DNA from: Theristus sp. LFF4_11
Taxonomy: Eukaryota > Nematoda > Chromadorea > Monhysterida > Xyalidae
Length of the DNA stretch: 64,000 bases
Assembly: GCA_030248135.1 (NCBI GenBank)
Contig: JASANC010005087.1
Span: 124,001 to 188,000 of the forward strand
Direction of reading: 5' to 3'
Shown in pieces: positions 40,501 through 62,932 of the stretch. A model generated the notes under the pieces. The model ran no database searches. It was not told where the DNA came from and saw only the letters and a program-made list of their open reading frames with translations. The translations under genes and the position numbers were made by a program. Within the stretch, counting starts at the first letter, position 1. Each line of letters opens with the position of its first letter.

Positions 40501-41929
40501 ACGAAATAAAATACAGTCAAACTTTAAATTATAGGGAATCAGCTGATTCGGATCGGAATGCTTTCTGTACGAAGCAAACTCGGCCGGCACACAACAATGC
40601 CTGCACAGAAACACCATGCACACCGTAGTCATCCCCAACCAATCAGCTGAATCCGATTTATAATTTAGAGTTCGACTGTAAATAAAGTTGGGAACAACGC
40701 ATAATTGTGTAATTACATGCCATTATATTGGCTATATAAGCTGTGATGATCTGTGATCAGTGTTCGGTCTGTTTTTATTATTGTCGTTGTCGTGCCGTCT
40801 TAATTAACAAACCCAAATAAACTACGTAACAACTCTAATCTTTCTATAAAATGCAAAATGAATAAAAAAATCGAATAAGTGGCGCACCTCGAACTCGACC
40901 AACGCCATCCGCTTGTTCGGCATGCACGTCGCGTAGGCGATCGCGCCGAAATGCGACAGCGCCTCCAGCAGATCGGCCTCGGTCGCCTTGTAGCTCAGGT
41001 TGCGCACGTGCACCACGATCGACGGATTCGGATTCAGCGGATCGACGTCGGGATCCTGTGTGCGCGCATCGTTTTTCTTTTACATTTCCTTCTTGCGTTT
41101 CATTCATCAATTGTAAAGCACCAACTACCAATCTGAACTGCCTGGCGTGTCTTGGGTCCTGCCTGGCGTAATGGTGGTTTATTTTCAGCGATTTTCAAAC
41201 AACGAACGAACAACCATTTGCATAGTTGTTCTAGGGGGGGGGCTGGGGGGGCCGGCCTCCCGCCCAAAAAAAATCGAATCTATCTCTATCAGACAGGTTT
41301 TTTCGGCTCAGCTATTATCTATCCAAAAAAAAATTTTTAGCCAGCTATCTATCTGAAAATTTTTGTCTTCGAAGACATAAAATGAGTCAATTTTTGACAA
41401 AAATTGACCATTTTTGCTCGTAATTCTTGAAAATTTCGCTAATTTTAGGTAAAATACACGTTTATACTTAATTTTTAGTGTATTTTTAGCATTATTTTGC
41501 TGTTTTTATAGCTTTTTAGCGTTTTAGCTATCTATCTATCTGATTTCAAAATTTTGACCGCCCCCCCAAAGTCACATGCCTTCCCCCAAAATTTTCCAGC
41601 TATCTATCTATCTGGAATATTTGCTCCAGCTATCTATATCGCCCCCCCCCAACCCCTCGGCTCTGGAACAACTATCAACTATGACCATTTGTTTGCAGTG
41701 TTCTGTTTGACTCTGCGACGACACCGAAGCAAAATTGAACATGAAAGTCATAAATCAAAAAAAAACAATCCCACACCCGTTTCTGTCGTTTGTACGGCGG
41801 CAGATCCGACTCGTCCACGTCTTCTTCGTGTTGTTCGTCATCGTCGTCGTCGCCAACGCGCTCCGTCGTCATTTCAGCCGTCGCCGCAGTTTCGCCGTTC
41901 TTGCGCTCTCCAGCAATATCACTCTCCAT
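31581..41929 (-). CDS. HNRNPL: Heterogeneous nuclear ribonucleoprotein L (complete)
   Basis: Thirteen coding exons: 41929-41777, 41055-40888, 40243-40131, 39664-39598, 39285-39103, 38874-38814, 37510-37424, 37107-36919, 36732-36524, 36126-36005, 35693-35489, 32350-32203, 31654-31581. The product has 592 residues (human 589) and every junction keeps phase. An acidic N-terminus ends in PPYKRQKR, a likely nuclear signal. RRM1 starts SIVVHVRNLSYKATEADL. RRM2 contains NGADIYSGCCTLKVEFAK, then VTRNDQDQWDFT. A Gly/Pro-rich linker (about 250-345) follows. RRM3 has VLMVYGIDHNS, CLYGNVDRVKFMKSKP and AMVQMA. RRM4 follows DGSRSFKDF and has LHWYNAPPDMSE and AGKSERSSSGLAEF. These match hnRNP L rather than PTBP1. 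The family binds CA-rich RNA and regulates splicing in the nucleus. The 5' splice site of exon 11 lies at a 42-bp tandem repeat that creates alternatives. Confidence 0.93.
32424..34806. mobile_element. Composite C/D element, copy 2
   Basis: It starts near GCGAAGCGGAGCGGAGCG. About five 148-bp units (GTGACGATTTCGGGCGAATC) occupy 33.01-33.70 kb. The inner part 33812-34806 is bounded by long inverted repeats (ATTATCTAAAAAATGCGG and CCGCATTTTTAGATAAT), each about 160 bp and running on through GATGTGGCACACGGATACAAG. The hnRNP L intron between exons 11 and 12 hosts it. There is no transposase. Confidence 0.8.
34272..34513 (+). mobile_element. Family M MITE inside the C/D element
   Basis: The ends are ACAGTATGGCCGAACTAATA and GCCATGTTTACTCGGCCAT. 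The host reads GTACGT on both sides, and copy 1 of the composite element (near 10.82 kb) has the same site without the insertion. Confidence 0.75.
34806..34998. repeat. Family P-like MITE
   Basis: TAGTCCATCTGGCTAATATG pairs with CCAAATGGACTGTAAT. The inner parts ACTAGCTGATTGGTGG and CAACCAGTCAGCTAGTTG are inverted. It adjoins composite element copy 2. Confidence 0.65.
35364..35489 (-). repeat. 42-bp tandem repeat at the hnRNP L exon 11 donor
   Basis: Three exact copies of a 42-bp unit that reads VNGDAANRRKRM(Q)Q on the - strand. CAG|GTGAAC occurs at exon ends 35489, 35447 and 35405, exactly 42 bp apart and in the same phase. Full read-through ends at a stop at 35309-35311. Confidence 0.9.
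39740..39846. repeat. Family P MITE fragment (right half)
   Basis: CATCACGTGTGCACCACC followed by ACCAATCAGCTAATGGC matches the right arm of family P. The left arm is missing. It lies in an hnRNP L intron. Confidence 0.4.
39855..40056. repeat. Family E MITE, near-complete copy
   Basis: ATTTTGGTCCCGAGACTCAAG pairs with CACTGAGTCGCAGAACCTAA. The inner arms ATCAAAATTGGCAAAGCGG and GGCTGTTTTGAATATTG are inverted. It is in an hnRNP L intron. Confidence 0.7.
40513..40680. repeat. Family P MITE, complete copy
   Basis: ACAGTCAAACTTTAAATTAT and ATAATTTAGAGTTCGACTGT bound 168 bp, with inner GAATCAGCTGATTCGG and CCAATCAGCTGAATCCG. An isolated right arm of the same family ends at about 40421. Confidence 0.75.
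41223..41673 (-). mobile_element. Family R element, copy 1
   Basis: The ends are TAGTTGTTCTAG and CTGGAACAACTA. Inside are poly-G, GATAGATAG-type stretches and GTCTTCGAAGAC. A reverse-complement copy is at 44104-44559. It occupies intron 1 of hnRNP L. Confidence 0.75.
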
Positions 41930-42829
41930 TGTTTTGAATCATATGCTATGATCTGATCTGTGAACTAGGGTTCAATTTTTTGTACTTTAAAAAATTCTTT
42001 AAAAACAGGGTTTTTATTAATTTAAAAAAAACCGAATTTTTCCCATCAAAATTGTACTTTCATCTAACCAGTCATTTTCAGTACCGAAGGCGAAAGCAAA
42101 TGTTCGAGGGGGGGTGTCGTCACGTGGGGGTAGAGATGTAAGGGTCAAAAAAAAATTTTTTTTTTAATTTTTTTTTTAAAAAAAAAGTAAAAAAAAATGA
42201 ACATTTTTTTTTTATTAAAAATTTTTGAAATTTTTTCTTTAATGTGCCCTGAAAATGCCGTTTTTGGCATAATTTTTCGAAAGTTCAACAAAAATTTTCT
42301 TTGACTTTACCTTGTCACTTAGTCTTCAACGCTGCAGGTGGTATTCTGGATTGATTTATCGACTGTTTTCAGCCTTGGTGAGTGATGATCGACTCGCGCA
42401 TTGAAGTACTTGAGCGTCGCAAAGGCTAGTTCAACAAATTCCGATGTCGCTAAGGTGAGATAGAAGCAGAGAACTCACATTTACGCATCGTTTTTCAGGA
42501 TCTCGAAAGGTGGAAATTGCACTGTCTGCCACTGCAAGCGTAACTTCGTTGGTTGCTCGTTGCTGTTTCGCCTCGTGTCGTCAGCGTGATCACACCGGTT
42601 TGTTGTGGAACTTGTTTCCATGTTATTTGAGGTGAATTGAGAGGCAAAACACGAGACGTGATGTCGTCGGTGGGAAAATGGGGTCGCCGAAACCAAGTCT
42701 GAAATTTTCACCCTCCTAGGGTTGTTAAACAAAAATGAAAATTTTTTTTTAAAAAAAAAAGTGATTAAAAAAAAACAAAAATGCCGTTTTTTTTTTTTTT
42801 TAAATTCGAAAAATTTTCCTCTAATATGC

Positions 42830-43470
42830 TCTGAAAACCTCAATTTTGGCACAATTTTTCGAAAGTTCAACAAAAATTTTCTTTGATTATACCTCGTAAA
42901 ACCTTTAGCAGTCGATTTTGGGCCGTTTTACCGACTGATTTTAGGCTTCGACAACATCTGCGATGAAGTTTTTGAGCGTCCCAAAGCTTAGCCTACCATT
43001 TCCGATGCAGATAAGGTGACGATTAGCCTCGCAGAGCGTCCGATTGTGCTCGCTGCACCGTTTGCAAGCGCTACGTTGTCTGGTTGCTGCTTCGTGTCGT
43101 GTCGTCGCGACACCATCAGAAGAATTGATCGAATTTCAAGGCGGTATGTTTGTCTTCACTTCAGCATTAGCTTAGCTGGGGACAATTAGTGACGTTTTGG
43201 AGGTCAAAACACAAGAAGAGGCATGGTGACGGTTTGGAAAAGGGGTAATTGAGGTCACCAAAACAAAATCTGCAAAGTTCCGCCATACGGGTGTCATTCG
43301 GGAGGCGCTTGCATATCATATGTGGTTCTTCGGACTCCCTGATTGATTTAGCACAACTTTGATTTTTGAAATTTTTTTTTTTAAAAAAAATTTTTTTTTT
43401 AAAAAAAAACAAAAATGACGATTTTTGTTTTTTTTAACAACCCTACACCCTCCTCCCATATGAGTGGGGG
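42830..43470 (-). repeat. Family H repeat, copy 2
   Basis: It is the reverse complement of 6180-6860; shared blocks include GGACAATTAGTGACGTTTTG and GTCATTCGGGAGGCGC. Partial relatives of one end lie at 42.24-42.45 and 43.90-44.10 kb. Confidence 0.75.
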
Positions 43471-44103
43471 TCATATGGTAAGTCGGTGGCTCCTCAGATG
43501 GTGATATTCGGACTCCCTGAAAAATTCTGAACAACTTTCATTAAAAAAAAAAAAATTTTAAATTTTTTTTTTTTAAGAAAAAAAATAGAAAATTTTTTTT
43601 TTCTTGACATCTCTAGGTACACGGGTATCTGCCCGTGCACGGGCAGGATTTTCGGCTGACGGGGGGGTGGACCCCCCCCCCCACCCCCCCCCCGCACTTT
43701 CGCTACTGCTCACCACACGTTCTCTTCCTTCTTTAAACTGAAATAAATAAACCAAGTTTAAATCGAGTTAATCCACGCTTCGGGTTTAGCTATGTAGGCA
43801 AACCGAAAAATGGTTTGATTTGAAGGATTTCAAAAAAAGTGAGATCCAGACTTTTTAAAAAAAAATTAAAAAAAATTTAAAAAACAATTTTTTTTTAATT
43901 CGAAAATTTTTTTTCTAATATGCTCTGAAAACCTCAATTTTGGCACAATTTTTCGAAAGTTCAACAAAAATTTTCTTTGACATTACTTCGTAAAACCGTG
44001 AGCAGTCGATTTTGGACCGTTTTACCGACTGATTTCAGGCTTCAACAACATCTGCGATGAAGTTTTTAAGCGTCCCAACTTCCCAACCCAAAGGTTGGCT
44101 TCA

Positions 44104-44559
44104 TAGTTGTTCCAGAGCCGAGGGGTTGGAGGGGGGGGGGCGATATAGATAGCTGGAGCAAATTTTCTAGATAGATAGATAGCTGGAAAATTTTGGGGGG
44201 CCGCAGGGGGGCATGTGACATTGGGGGGGCGGTCAAAATTTTGAAATTTGATAGATAGATAGCTAAAACGCTAAAAAGCTATAAAAACAACAAAATAATG
44301 CTAAAAATACACTTAAAATCAAGTATTTTACCTAAAATTAGCGAAATTTTTAAGAATTACGAGCAAAAATGGTCAATTTTGGTCAAAAATTGACTTAGTT
44401 TATGTCTTCGAAGACAAAATTTTTTAGATAGATAGCTGGCTGAGAAAATTTTTTAGATAGATAATAGCTGAGCCGAAAAACCTGTCTGATAGAGATAGAT
44501 TCGAAAATTTTTTGGGGGGGGGCCGGCCCCCCCCCCCCGGCACCCCCTAGAACAACTAT
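44104..44559 (+). mobile_element. Family R element, copy 2
   Basis: TAGTTGTTCCAGAGCC at the left and CCCTAGAACAACTA at the right. It contains GCGATATAGATAGCTGG and GTCTTCGAAGAC, and is opposite in orientation to the copy at 41223-41673. Confidence 0.75.
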
Positions 44560-44621
44560 GCCCCAGGCCCCCCACCCCCAAGAACAACTATGGTTGGCTT
44601 ACCATTTCCGATGCAGGCAGT

Positions 44622-44785
44622 ACCGTGGGCGAGGGGGGGGGTGGGGGGGGGTACACCCCCCAGAGCACCAGAGACCGTCGGGTGGGGGGGGGGGCAGTAC
44701 CGAAGACGAGGGGGGGTGGGGGGGTACACCCCCCAGAGCACCCGAGACCTCCGCGTGGGGGGTGGGGGGGTCAGTACCGTGGGCC
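44622..44785. repeat. Poly-G/C repeat with CAGTACCG(T/A)GGGC motifs
   Basis: Two blocks of G-runs separated by CACCCCCCAGAGCACC and bounded by GCAGTACCGTGGGCGAGG. The motif recurs near 46.37, 46.49, 46.99 and 47.65 kb. Confidence 0.6.
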
Positions 44786-45837
44786 CAAACAAATTTTCGA
44801 AGGGGGGTAAGGTTAGGGGCTTTGAAAAAAAATTTTTTATTTTTTTTTTCGTTTTTTTTTTAAATTTGGATTTTTTTTTCAAACTTAAAAAAAAAATTTG
44901 AAAAATTTTTCTTCTACTTTGCTCTGAAAATTCGATTTATGGCATAATTTTTTGAAAGTTCAAACCAAATTTTCTTCCCAACTTCTTTGTGTGCTTAGGT
45001 ACATGTCATTATTTGGTCATTTTGACCGACGTACTCCATGTTTTTCGATTTGGATGACTTCTAGAGTCAATTTTTAGCGTTGAAATGACATAACTGAATT
45101 GAAATATCGTTTCAGAAATCGTTTTCTTGCAACTTAGAACATGTTTTTTCAGTCGGTAGGCCATGAGATGAACATGATATTTTGTTGATTGGCGTATGTT
45201 ATAGGTCTACAATGGAGTTGTGCGATATATTGTTAAACAATTGGAGCGGAGATGTTGGTTAATACCACATCACACGACCGTTTTTCAGATACCCGATAAC
45301 ATGGCCACATGTTAAAACTTGCGTGCTGAGCTAAACTAACGTGTTAAACTTGCGTCTGTCAGTTGCCCGCAACGTGATCGCGAAATCATGGTACGTGTTT
45401 TCGATACGATGATTTGAAGAGTGGGCTCTCGCCATGTGGCAGATAGCATAGCTGGTTGAACCTGAAAGTAAGTGTCTTGGGGGGGGGGCGACCGGGCGAC
45501 AGGGGTTGCCGACTTAGCTACAGCAAACAGGAATTTTTGAACACAGTCAAATTTTGGTAATTTTCTAAAGAGGAACAACTGAGAACGGTTCAATATTCAA
45601 GTACACGTCGAAAATTGTCCTGTTTTACTGTTGAAAATGCAACTTTCCCTCTATGAAATGGACATAATTTCATTAAAACACGATTTTCGCTCTTATAGTT
45701 TTCCGGATCGTTCTGAAAATAGTCTAGATGAACTCAGCTCGACGAGACGCTTCGAACAAACCTAACTTGTAAAAAAAAATTTTTTTTTTAATTTTTTTTT
45801 AATTTAAAAAAAAAATCCGGATTTTTTTCCCCCTAAC

Positions 45838-46980
45838 CCTAGGGGGGGGTATGGTGCCGTGGGGGTGGTGCCGACCAAAAAGTGAGGGGGGGTCCAACCT
45901 ATGGTAACGTGGGACCCCCCCAGGGGGGTCCCATGGGGGGGTGCATTTTTTCAAAATTTTCTGTGGGGGGGGGTCCCCCCCCCCCCCCCCACCCCCCCAT
46001 GAAATTTTTTCGTTTAAATTTTAAAGGAAAAACGCTAAATTTAGCTGCAAAATCTTTGAAATTACAATGAAGATGGTCAAGTTATCATATATTCAGCTTA
46101 TATTATAGACTTTATAGACAAAAAATCATGATTTTCGAAAAAAAATTTAGGGTGTGCAGAAAATTTTGGGGGGGGGGGGGGTCTCCGCCAGACAAAAGTT
46201 CATGGGGGGGGGGGGGGGGGGGGGTGTCGGCCAAATTTTCGAGGGGGGGGTCCGATGGGGGGGGGGCCCGGTTTTAGGGGGGTGGCACGGTGCCCCCCCC
46301 CCCCCCCCCCCACCCGTCGGTCTCTGGTGCTCTGGGGGGTGTACGACCCCCCACACCCCCCCGCCCACGGTACTGGTGTCGTCACGTGGGGGGGGGGGTG
46401 CCGAAAATTTTTCCGTGGGGGGGGTCAGTCATGGTACAGTGACACCCCCCAGCAGGCGTGGGCCATGGGGGGGGGGCAGTACCGTGGGCGAGGGGGGGGG
46501 TGGGGGAGGGGGGTACCCCCCCCAGAGCACCAGAGACCGTCGGGTGGGGGGCGGGGGTGGGGGGGGCCCCGTGCCACCCCCCCCTAAAACCGGGCAACCC
46601 CCCATCGGACCCCCCCCCTCGAAAAGGAGACCCCCCCCCAAAATTTTCCGTACACCCTAAATAAATTTTTTTTCGAAAATCATGATTTTTTGTCTATAAA
46701 GTCCATAATATAAGCTGAATATATGATAACTTGACCATCTTCATTGTAATTTCAACGATTTTGCAGCAAAATTTAGCGTTTTTCCTTCAAAATTTAAGCG
46801 AAAAATTATCATGGGGGGGGTGGGGGGAGGGGGTGGACCCCCCACAGAAAATTTTGAAAAAACGCACCCCCCCCATGGGACCCCCATGGGGGGGTCCCAC
46901 GTTACCATAGGTTGGACCTCCCCTCACTTTTTGGTCGGCACCCCCCCACGGCACCATACCCCCCCCCTTCGAAAATTGTT
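45838..46980. repeat. 1.1-kb imperfect palindrome (family S)
   Basis: The left arm (about 45840-46170) and right arm (about 46640-46975) are reverse complements. Paired blocks include CCAACCTATGGTAACGTGGG and AATCATGATTTTCGAAAAAA. The centre (46171-46639) also consists of matching poly-G and poly-C blocks. A third, partial arm lies at about 47260-47470. Confidence 0.85.
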
Positions 46981-48409
46981 TTGGGCCCACGGTACTGTGG
47001 GGGGTGCACTATTGTAGAAACTTTTCCGTAATGCATCATTATTAAAACAGCTGCATCTGCAGTTCCGGTGCTCCTCCTCCATAACACAGGAAAGAAAAAA
47101 ATGCAAAAATTAAATTGATCATTTTCACCTTATCAAAAAGGTTTGGCTTAGGATTAGGATTAGGTTTAGGATTAGGAACCTACAACGACTCATTACAAGC
47201 AACCTCAGATCAAAAATCAAAAAATCACTTTTAAGAATGTATACAAAACAAATTTTCTGGGGGGTGCACACCCCCACCCCACCCATGAGATTTTTTCGCT
47301 TAAATTTTGAAGGAAAAACGCTAAATTTTGCTGCAAAATCTTTGAAATTACAATGAAGAATGTCAAGTTATCATATATATAGCTTATATTATGGACTTTA
47401 AAGACAAAAAAAATCATGATTTTTGAGCAAAAATTTATGATTTTTGGGTGGTCCGAGAAAATTTTTGAGGGTGTCACTGTTACTTAGGTCCATGTAGGGG
47501 GGGGTGGGTGGTGTGTCTGGCAAATTTCGAGGGGGGGGTGTGGATGGTCCAGTGTCAGGTTTTGGGGGGTGGGTGTCGCGTGACCCCCCATCCCCCCACG
47601 CGGAGGTCTCGGGTGCTCTGGGGGGGTGTACCCCCCCCCCCACCCCCCTCGTCTTCGGTACTGGTCATTTTCTGGAGAAATTGCTACGCATTTTCGGTAT
47701 GATGACTTTATGATTTTTTGACTAGAGTTTCGTGGGGACTTTGCTTTTGAACTTGATGACAATTTCTACATTCAGATCAAAGATAGAGCAAAGTCCAGAT
47801 ACCGATAGAAGCTTCTGCAATTAGTTTCATGAGCTCGTTGATGCACTAAACAGCAACAACAGCAACTGGGGGTGGTATACCATCACCCCCTTTGGGTACT
47901 GCTCTTGATGCAAATAGTTTTTTTTATTTTTTCCCCGATTGACAACCGTTTTTGAGCGAAGAAAATCACAACAACGTTTTGACAAGATTTTTTTATGTTG
48001 CCAGGAAAAGTTGATTGAGCAGCACACCCGTGTATCCACTTTTTTGAAATCACAAAAAACACGAAAACCCATATTTTAGGAACAATGACGATTGACGATT
48101 ATGGCCAGACATATTGTTGACATATTGTCCACTTGGCGAAAAACCAACACTGAGAAAAAATCAACAAGATAAAAAAACAACGACAACGTCGTGTTTTTTA
48201 AACATGTTGACCGAAACAAATGTGGTCAATAATTTTATTGGCCATGATGTTGAATTATTGTTCTCAATGTTGTTTCCAAACCAACTTCTTGCTTTTGATT
48301 TTGAGAACCGTGAAACAATACCATCATGGCTGAAACCAAAAAAGCAGCTGGCAACAAAACTAGGATTGTAACTCTTGTCATGAACATGACAGCAGCTTTT
48401 GGACAAATG

Positions 48410-48671
48410 CCGTAAAGTCTTGCATATAAGGTTCCTCCCACTTATAAGACCCCCACCCAAAAGTGGGCGGAGTGTCACACGGCGGGAAACCAAAAAATTC
48501 AAAATTTTGACTTGGTCGAAATCCCACCCCGTTTAAAAGGCCCGGACTTCCTAATCTTCGCTTTATAAGGCCTCCTCCCACTTATAAGGCTGTCACACAA
48601 AATTCCACTTTTTTCAGAAATTTTTGATTTTCAAATTTATATGAGGAGACCTTATATGCAAGACTTTACGG
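48410..48671. mobile_element. Family B MITE, copy 1
   Basis: CCGTAAAGTCTTGCATATAAGG and CCTTATATGCAAGACTTTACGG bound 262 bp. Inside are repeated CTTATAAG(A/G) motifs. Left flank TG, right flank TA. Confidence 0.85.
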
Positions 48672-49067
48672 TATCTTAGATACCAGAAATACGATGCATG
48701 TAAGTTTGAAAAGGGCATCCAATAAATAAAAATCTGAGAATGTTTTAAAATGCACGGTGCCGTCAATGTTGCAACAATAAAAGATTTGAGATCAACAAAA
48801 TAGTCAACAGTGTATTGAGCTTCCAACGTTGGTCTTAGTGGGTGTTCAAAACTATGGACAGAAAAACTTCTGAAACGTTGCCACCAAAGTTACTATTGTA
48901 CTAGTTTGCACGAAAATCGGAACACTTCCTCTGCCACAGTTGCTACAAAAACGGATGTGTCACGTGGCTCATTTTAGTGGAAACTCTAGCCGCAACATTT
49001 TCTGCTCAATCATTCCAGCAGACTGTTGACCATTTTTTGTTAATTCTTCCCACTCCTTGAGCTGACA

Positions 49068-60924
<11,857 letters not shown>

Positions 60925-61756
60925 TTTTTTGTCACTGATTGGTTGGATTTAATGCTGTCTTTTGTTAGCGGTGATCTTTGTTCTTAAAAGCGCTGGCTCC
61001 CGCTTCCGCCTCTTGCCCACACACACACACACGCTTTGGAATGCTAAAAGTTGGAAGTTTTTTGGATTTTTAAAACTTTGGAAAAAGACCGTTTGAGTCA
61101 ATCTTCCAAACGAACTTTTTCACTGGTCGATCATTTGCAATGGTGCGCTGTTTTATAAAACAGTTATGTTCATTGATTGGCCGCATTTCGTTGAAGTGCG
61201 CAGATTGGACTCTGCAACCAATTGTTGACCAATCAGCTTTACCAAAATTTGTTTTTTAACCTATGCAGTAACCCGCGTGAATATTCCATTTCAAAACTGC
61301 AAAACGGTTTCAAAAATTTGTGAAAAGGAGTTTTAAAATGAAACGCACACCCACAACAAAGTGCAATATGTGCGCGATTCGGGGTGATCTAATGCAAGAC
61401 TTTGGTGACAAATTATGCGTGGAAAAACTGCGCTGTTTTTTTCTAGCAACAAAAACAAATAACAGTGAAGAGCTTTCTTTTCAAGTTTCCTATTATTACC
61501 TTTCAGAGAATGCAGGAATCACACTGATCTTCGGCACTGATAGGCATGGCAGTCTGTTGACTTCGTTGTGTGTTCAAAAACTTGGACATGCACAGAAAAC
61601 TGGTTTGTTTAACGCTTGCGCTATTCGTTGTTTCAAAGGTGCAAAACGGTCACGCCCAAATGGGATGCTTTATCATTTTTAGAAAATAGTTCTTCAATTT
61701 TCTTCCCGTTTGATTCGATGCGAGTTCCTTGAATAACAAAAAAATGAAAAGTAATA

Positions 61757-61925
61757 CCGTAAAGTCTTGCATATAAGGTTTCCCCCACTTATAAGACCCC
61801 CATGCAAAAATGGGCGGAGTGTCACACGGCGGGAAACCAAAAAAATCAAAATTTTAACTTGGTCAAAATCCCACCACGTTTTTATAAGGCCCGGAATTCC
61901 TATTCTTCGCTTTATAAGACCTCCT
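61757..61925 (+). repeat. Family B MITE, copy 3 (3' truncated)
   Basis: CCGTAAAGTCTTGCATATAAGG at the left with flanking TA. Homology stops after TAAGACCTCCTCTC, where the hairpin element begins. Confidence 0.75.
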
Positions 61926-61938
61926 CTCCGACTTTAAC

Positions 61939-62025
61939 GTTGAAGCGCGCTGACGCGCACTGAAGCGCGCTGTTTTTTTGCTTCGTGAATGTGTAGCGAA
62001 GTGACGCGCGTCAGCGCGCTTCAAC
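61939..62025. repeat. GC-rich hairpin element
   Basis: GTTGAAGCGCGCTGACGCGC and GCGCGTCAGCGCGCTTCAAC are exact 20-bp inverted repeats around a 47-bp centre. It sits at the truncation point of the family B copy. Confidence 0.7.
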
Positions 62026-62932
62026 CTCCCTGAATGGCGCTTTTTATCCCCACAAAAAGCTGTTTTTTTTTGTCGTGGTATAATTTTCATGAGCAGAAAT
62101 CATGAAATCACAATATCTTTTGAAATCACTTGAAAACACAGAAAAAAAAACTATGGATTGAACTAATCAAACAAAGGTTTTTCAATGTTTTGGATCACCA
62201 ACCAATTTACACCGCATCTCATAAAAACCATATTAAACAATTTCACAAAATTCAAATCAACCAAACGGTTAGCCACATCACACCAAAAAATAAAGTTACG
62301 CACACTTTAAAGAATCAACAGTTAACGTGCACAATTAACCAGAATAACAAAGATATCAAAACGAAACTGAACATCCAAAAATATACATAAACTCAGCCAA
62401 AAAAACATCATTGGTGCATGACAAACAATAACTTGTTGCTGCAAAAAAAACAACCAATCCAGTGCTTCAACTTCAAAACAAACTCAAAACCAGTCAGTTG
62501 GGCCGTGCCACCGCTGGCACACCAAAGCGAAAAAAAACGCCCGAACCAGGACCACTGGCTCTGTCTCCTAATCTCCGAAACTGGAATTCCTTGTGCACAT
62601 GCCTGACACTAACAATGTGTCGAATAAAATCAATCAATCAATCAGTCAGTCTCCATGTAAACAAAAAAATGGTCCGGGGTCACCATTCGGCCACGCGCTC
62701 TGATTAGGCCGTCTGTCCCGAACAGTTGTCCCATTCCCCGTATCCCCGCTCCACAAACTTTCCATCTTTCTCTATCTATCTCCCCAGAAGTTGTCAGAGC
62801 TGAACTTACCGACAATAAACGTGGCCCGGGTCTTTTACAGACAAATAGAGCACGCGCGGGCCGTTCGTTCGTTTATACCGAAAAGAAATGTATCAAATTT
62901 ATATTTCCCCGTTTGTCAGCAACAATATCACA

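Larger units (their letters stand above)
41930..49067. other. 7-kb gene-free block of low-complexity inverted repeats
   Basis: This lies between the hnRNP L start and the GGT stop. It is a patchwork of poly-A/T, poly-G/C and inverted repeat families H, R and S, with one family B MITE. All long frames here are G-, P- or K-rich translations of simple sequence. The hnRNP L promoter must lie just above 41929. A short degenerate TTAGGA/TTAGGT run is at 47148-47177. Confidence 0.7.
60925..62932. other. Intergenic region between GGT start and HSDL2 end
   Basis: This 2 kb must hold the GGT promoter and the HSDL2 3' UTR. It contains a truncated family B MITE and a GC-rich hairpin. A 120-codon + frame at 61320-61682 has no recognisable domain and I do not call it. 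No other feature is recognised. Confidence 0.5.

Noticed and set aside
31581..41929. PTBP1 as the identity of the four-RRM gene
   Set aside because: NGADIYSGCCTLKVEFAK followed by NDQDQWDFT, the DGSRSFKDF motif and GKSERSSSGL in RRM4 are hnRNP L signatures, and the Gly-rich linker and length also fit hnRNP L.
46154..46660. Gly/Pro-rich frames in the 44-48 kb block
   Set aside because: Simple poly-G/poly-C sequence read in several frames, with no start context, splice logic or family match.
47148..47177. Possible interstitial telomere repeat (TTAGGA/TTAGGT)
   Set aside because: Only about five degenerate units; too short and irregular to claim a telomeric origin.
61320..61682. 120-codon + strand frame between GGT and HSDL2
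   Set aside because: No recognisable domain, biased Lys/Cys/Phe composition typical of AT-rich non-coding DNA, and no splice or homology support.
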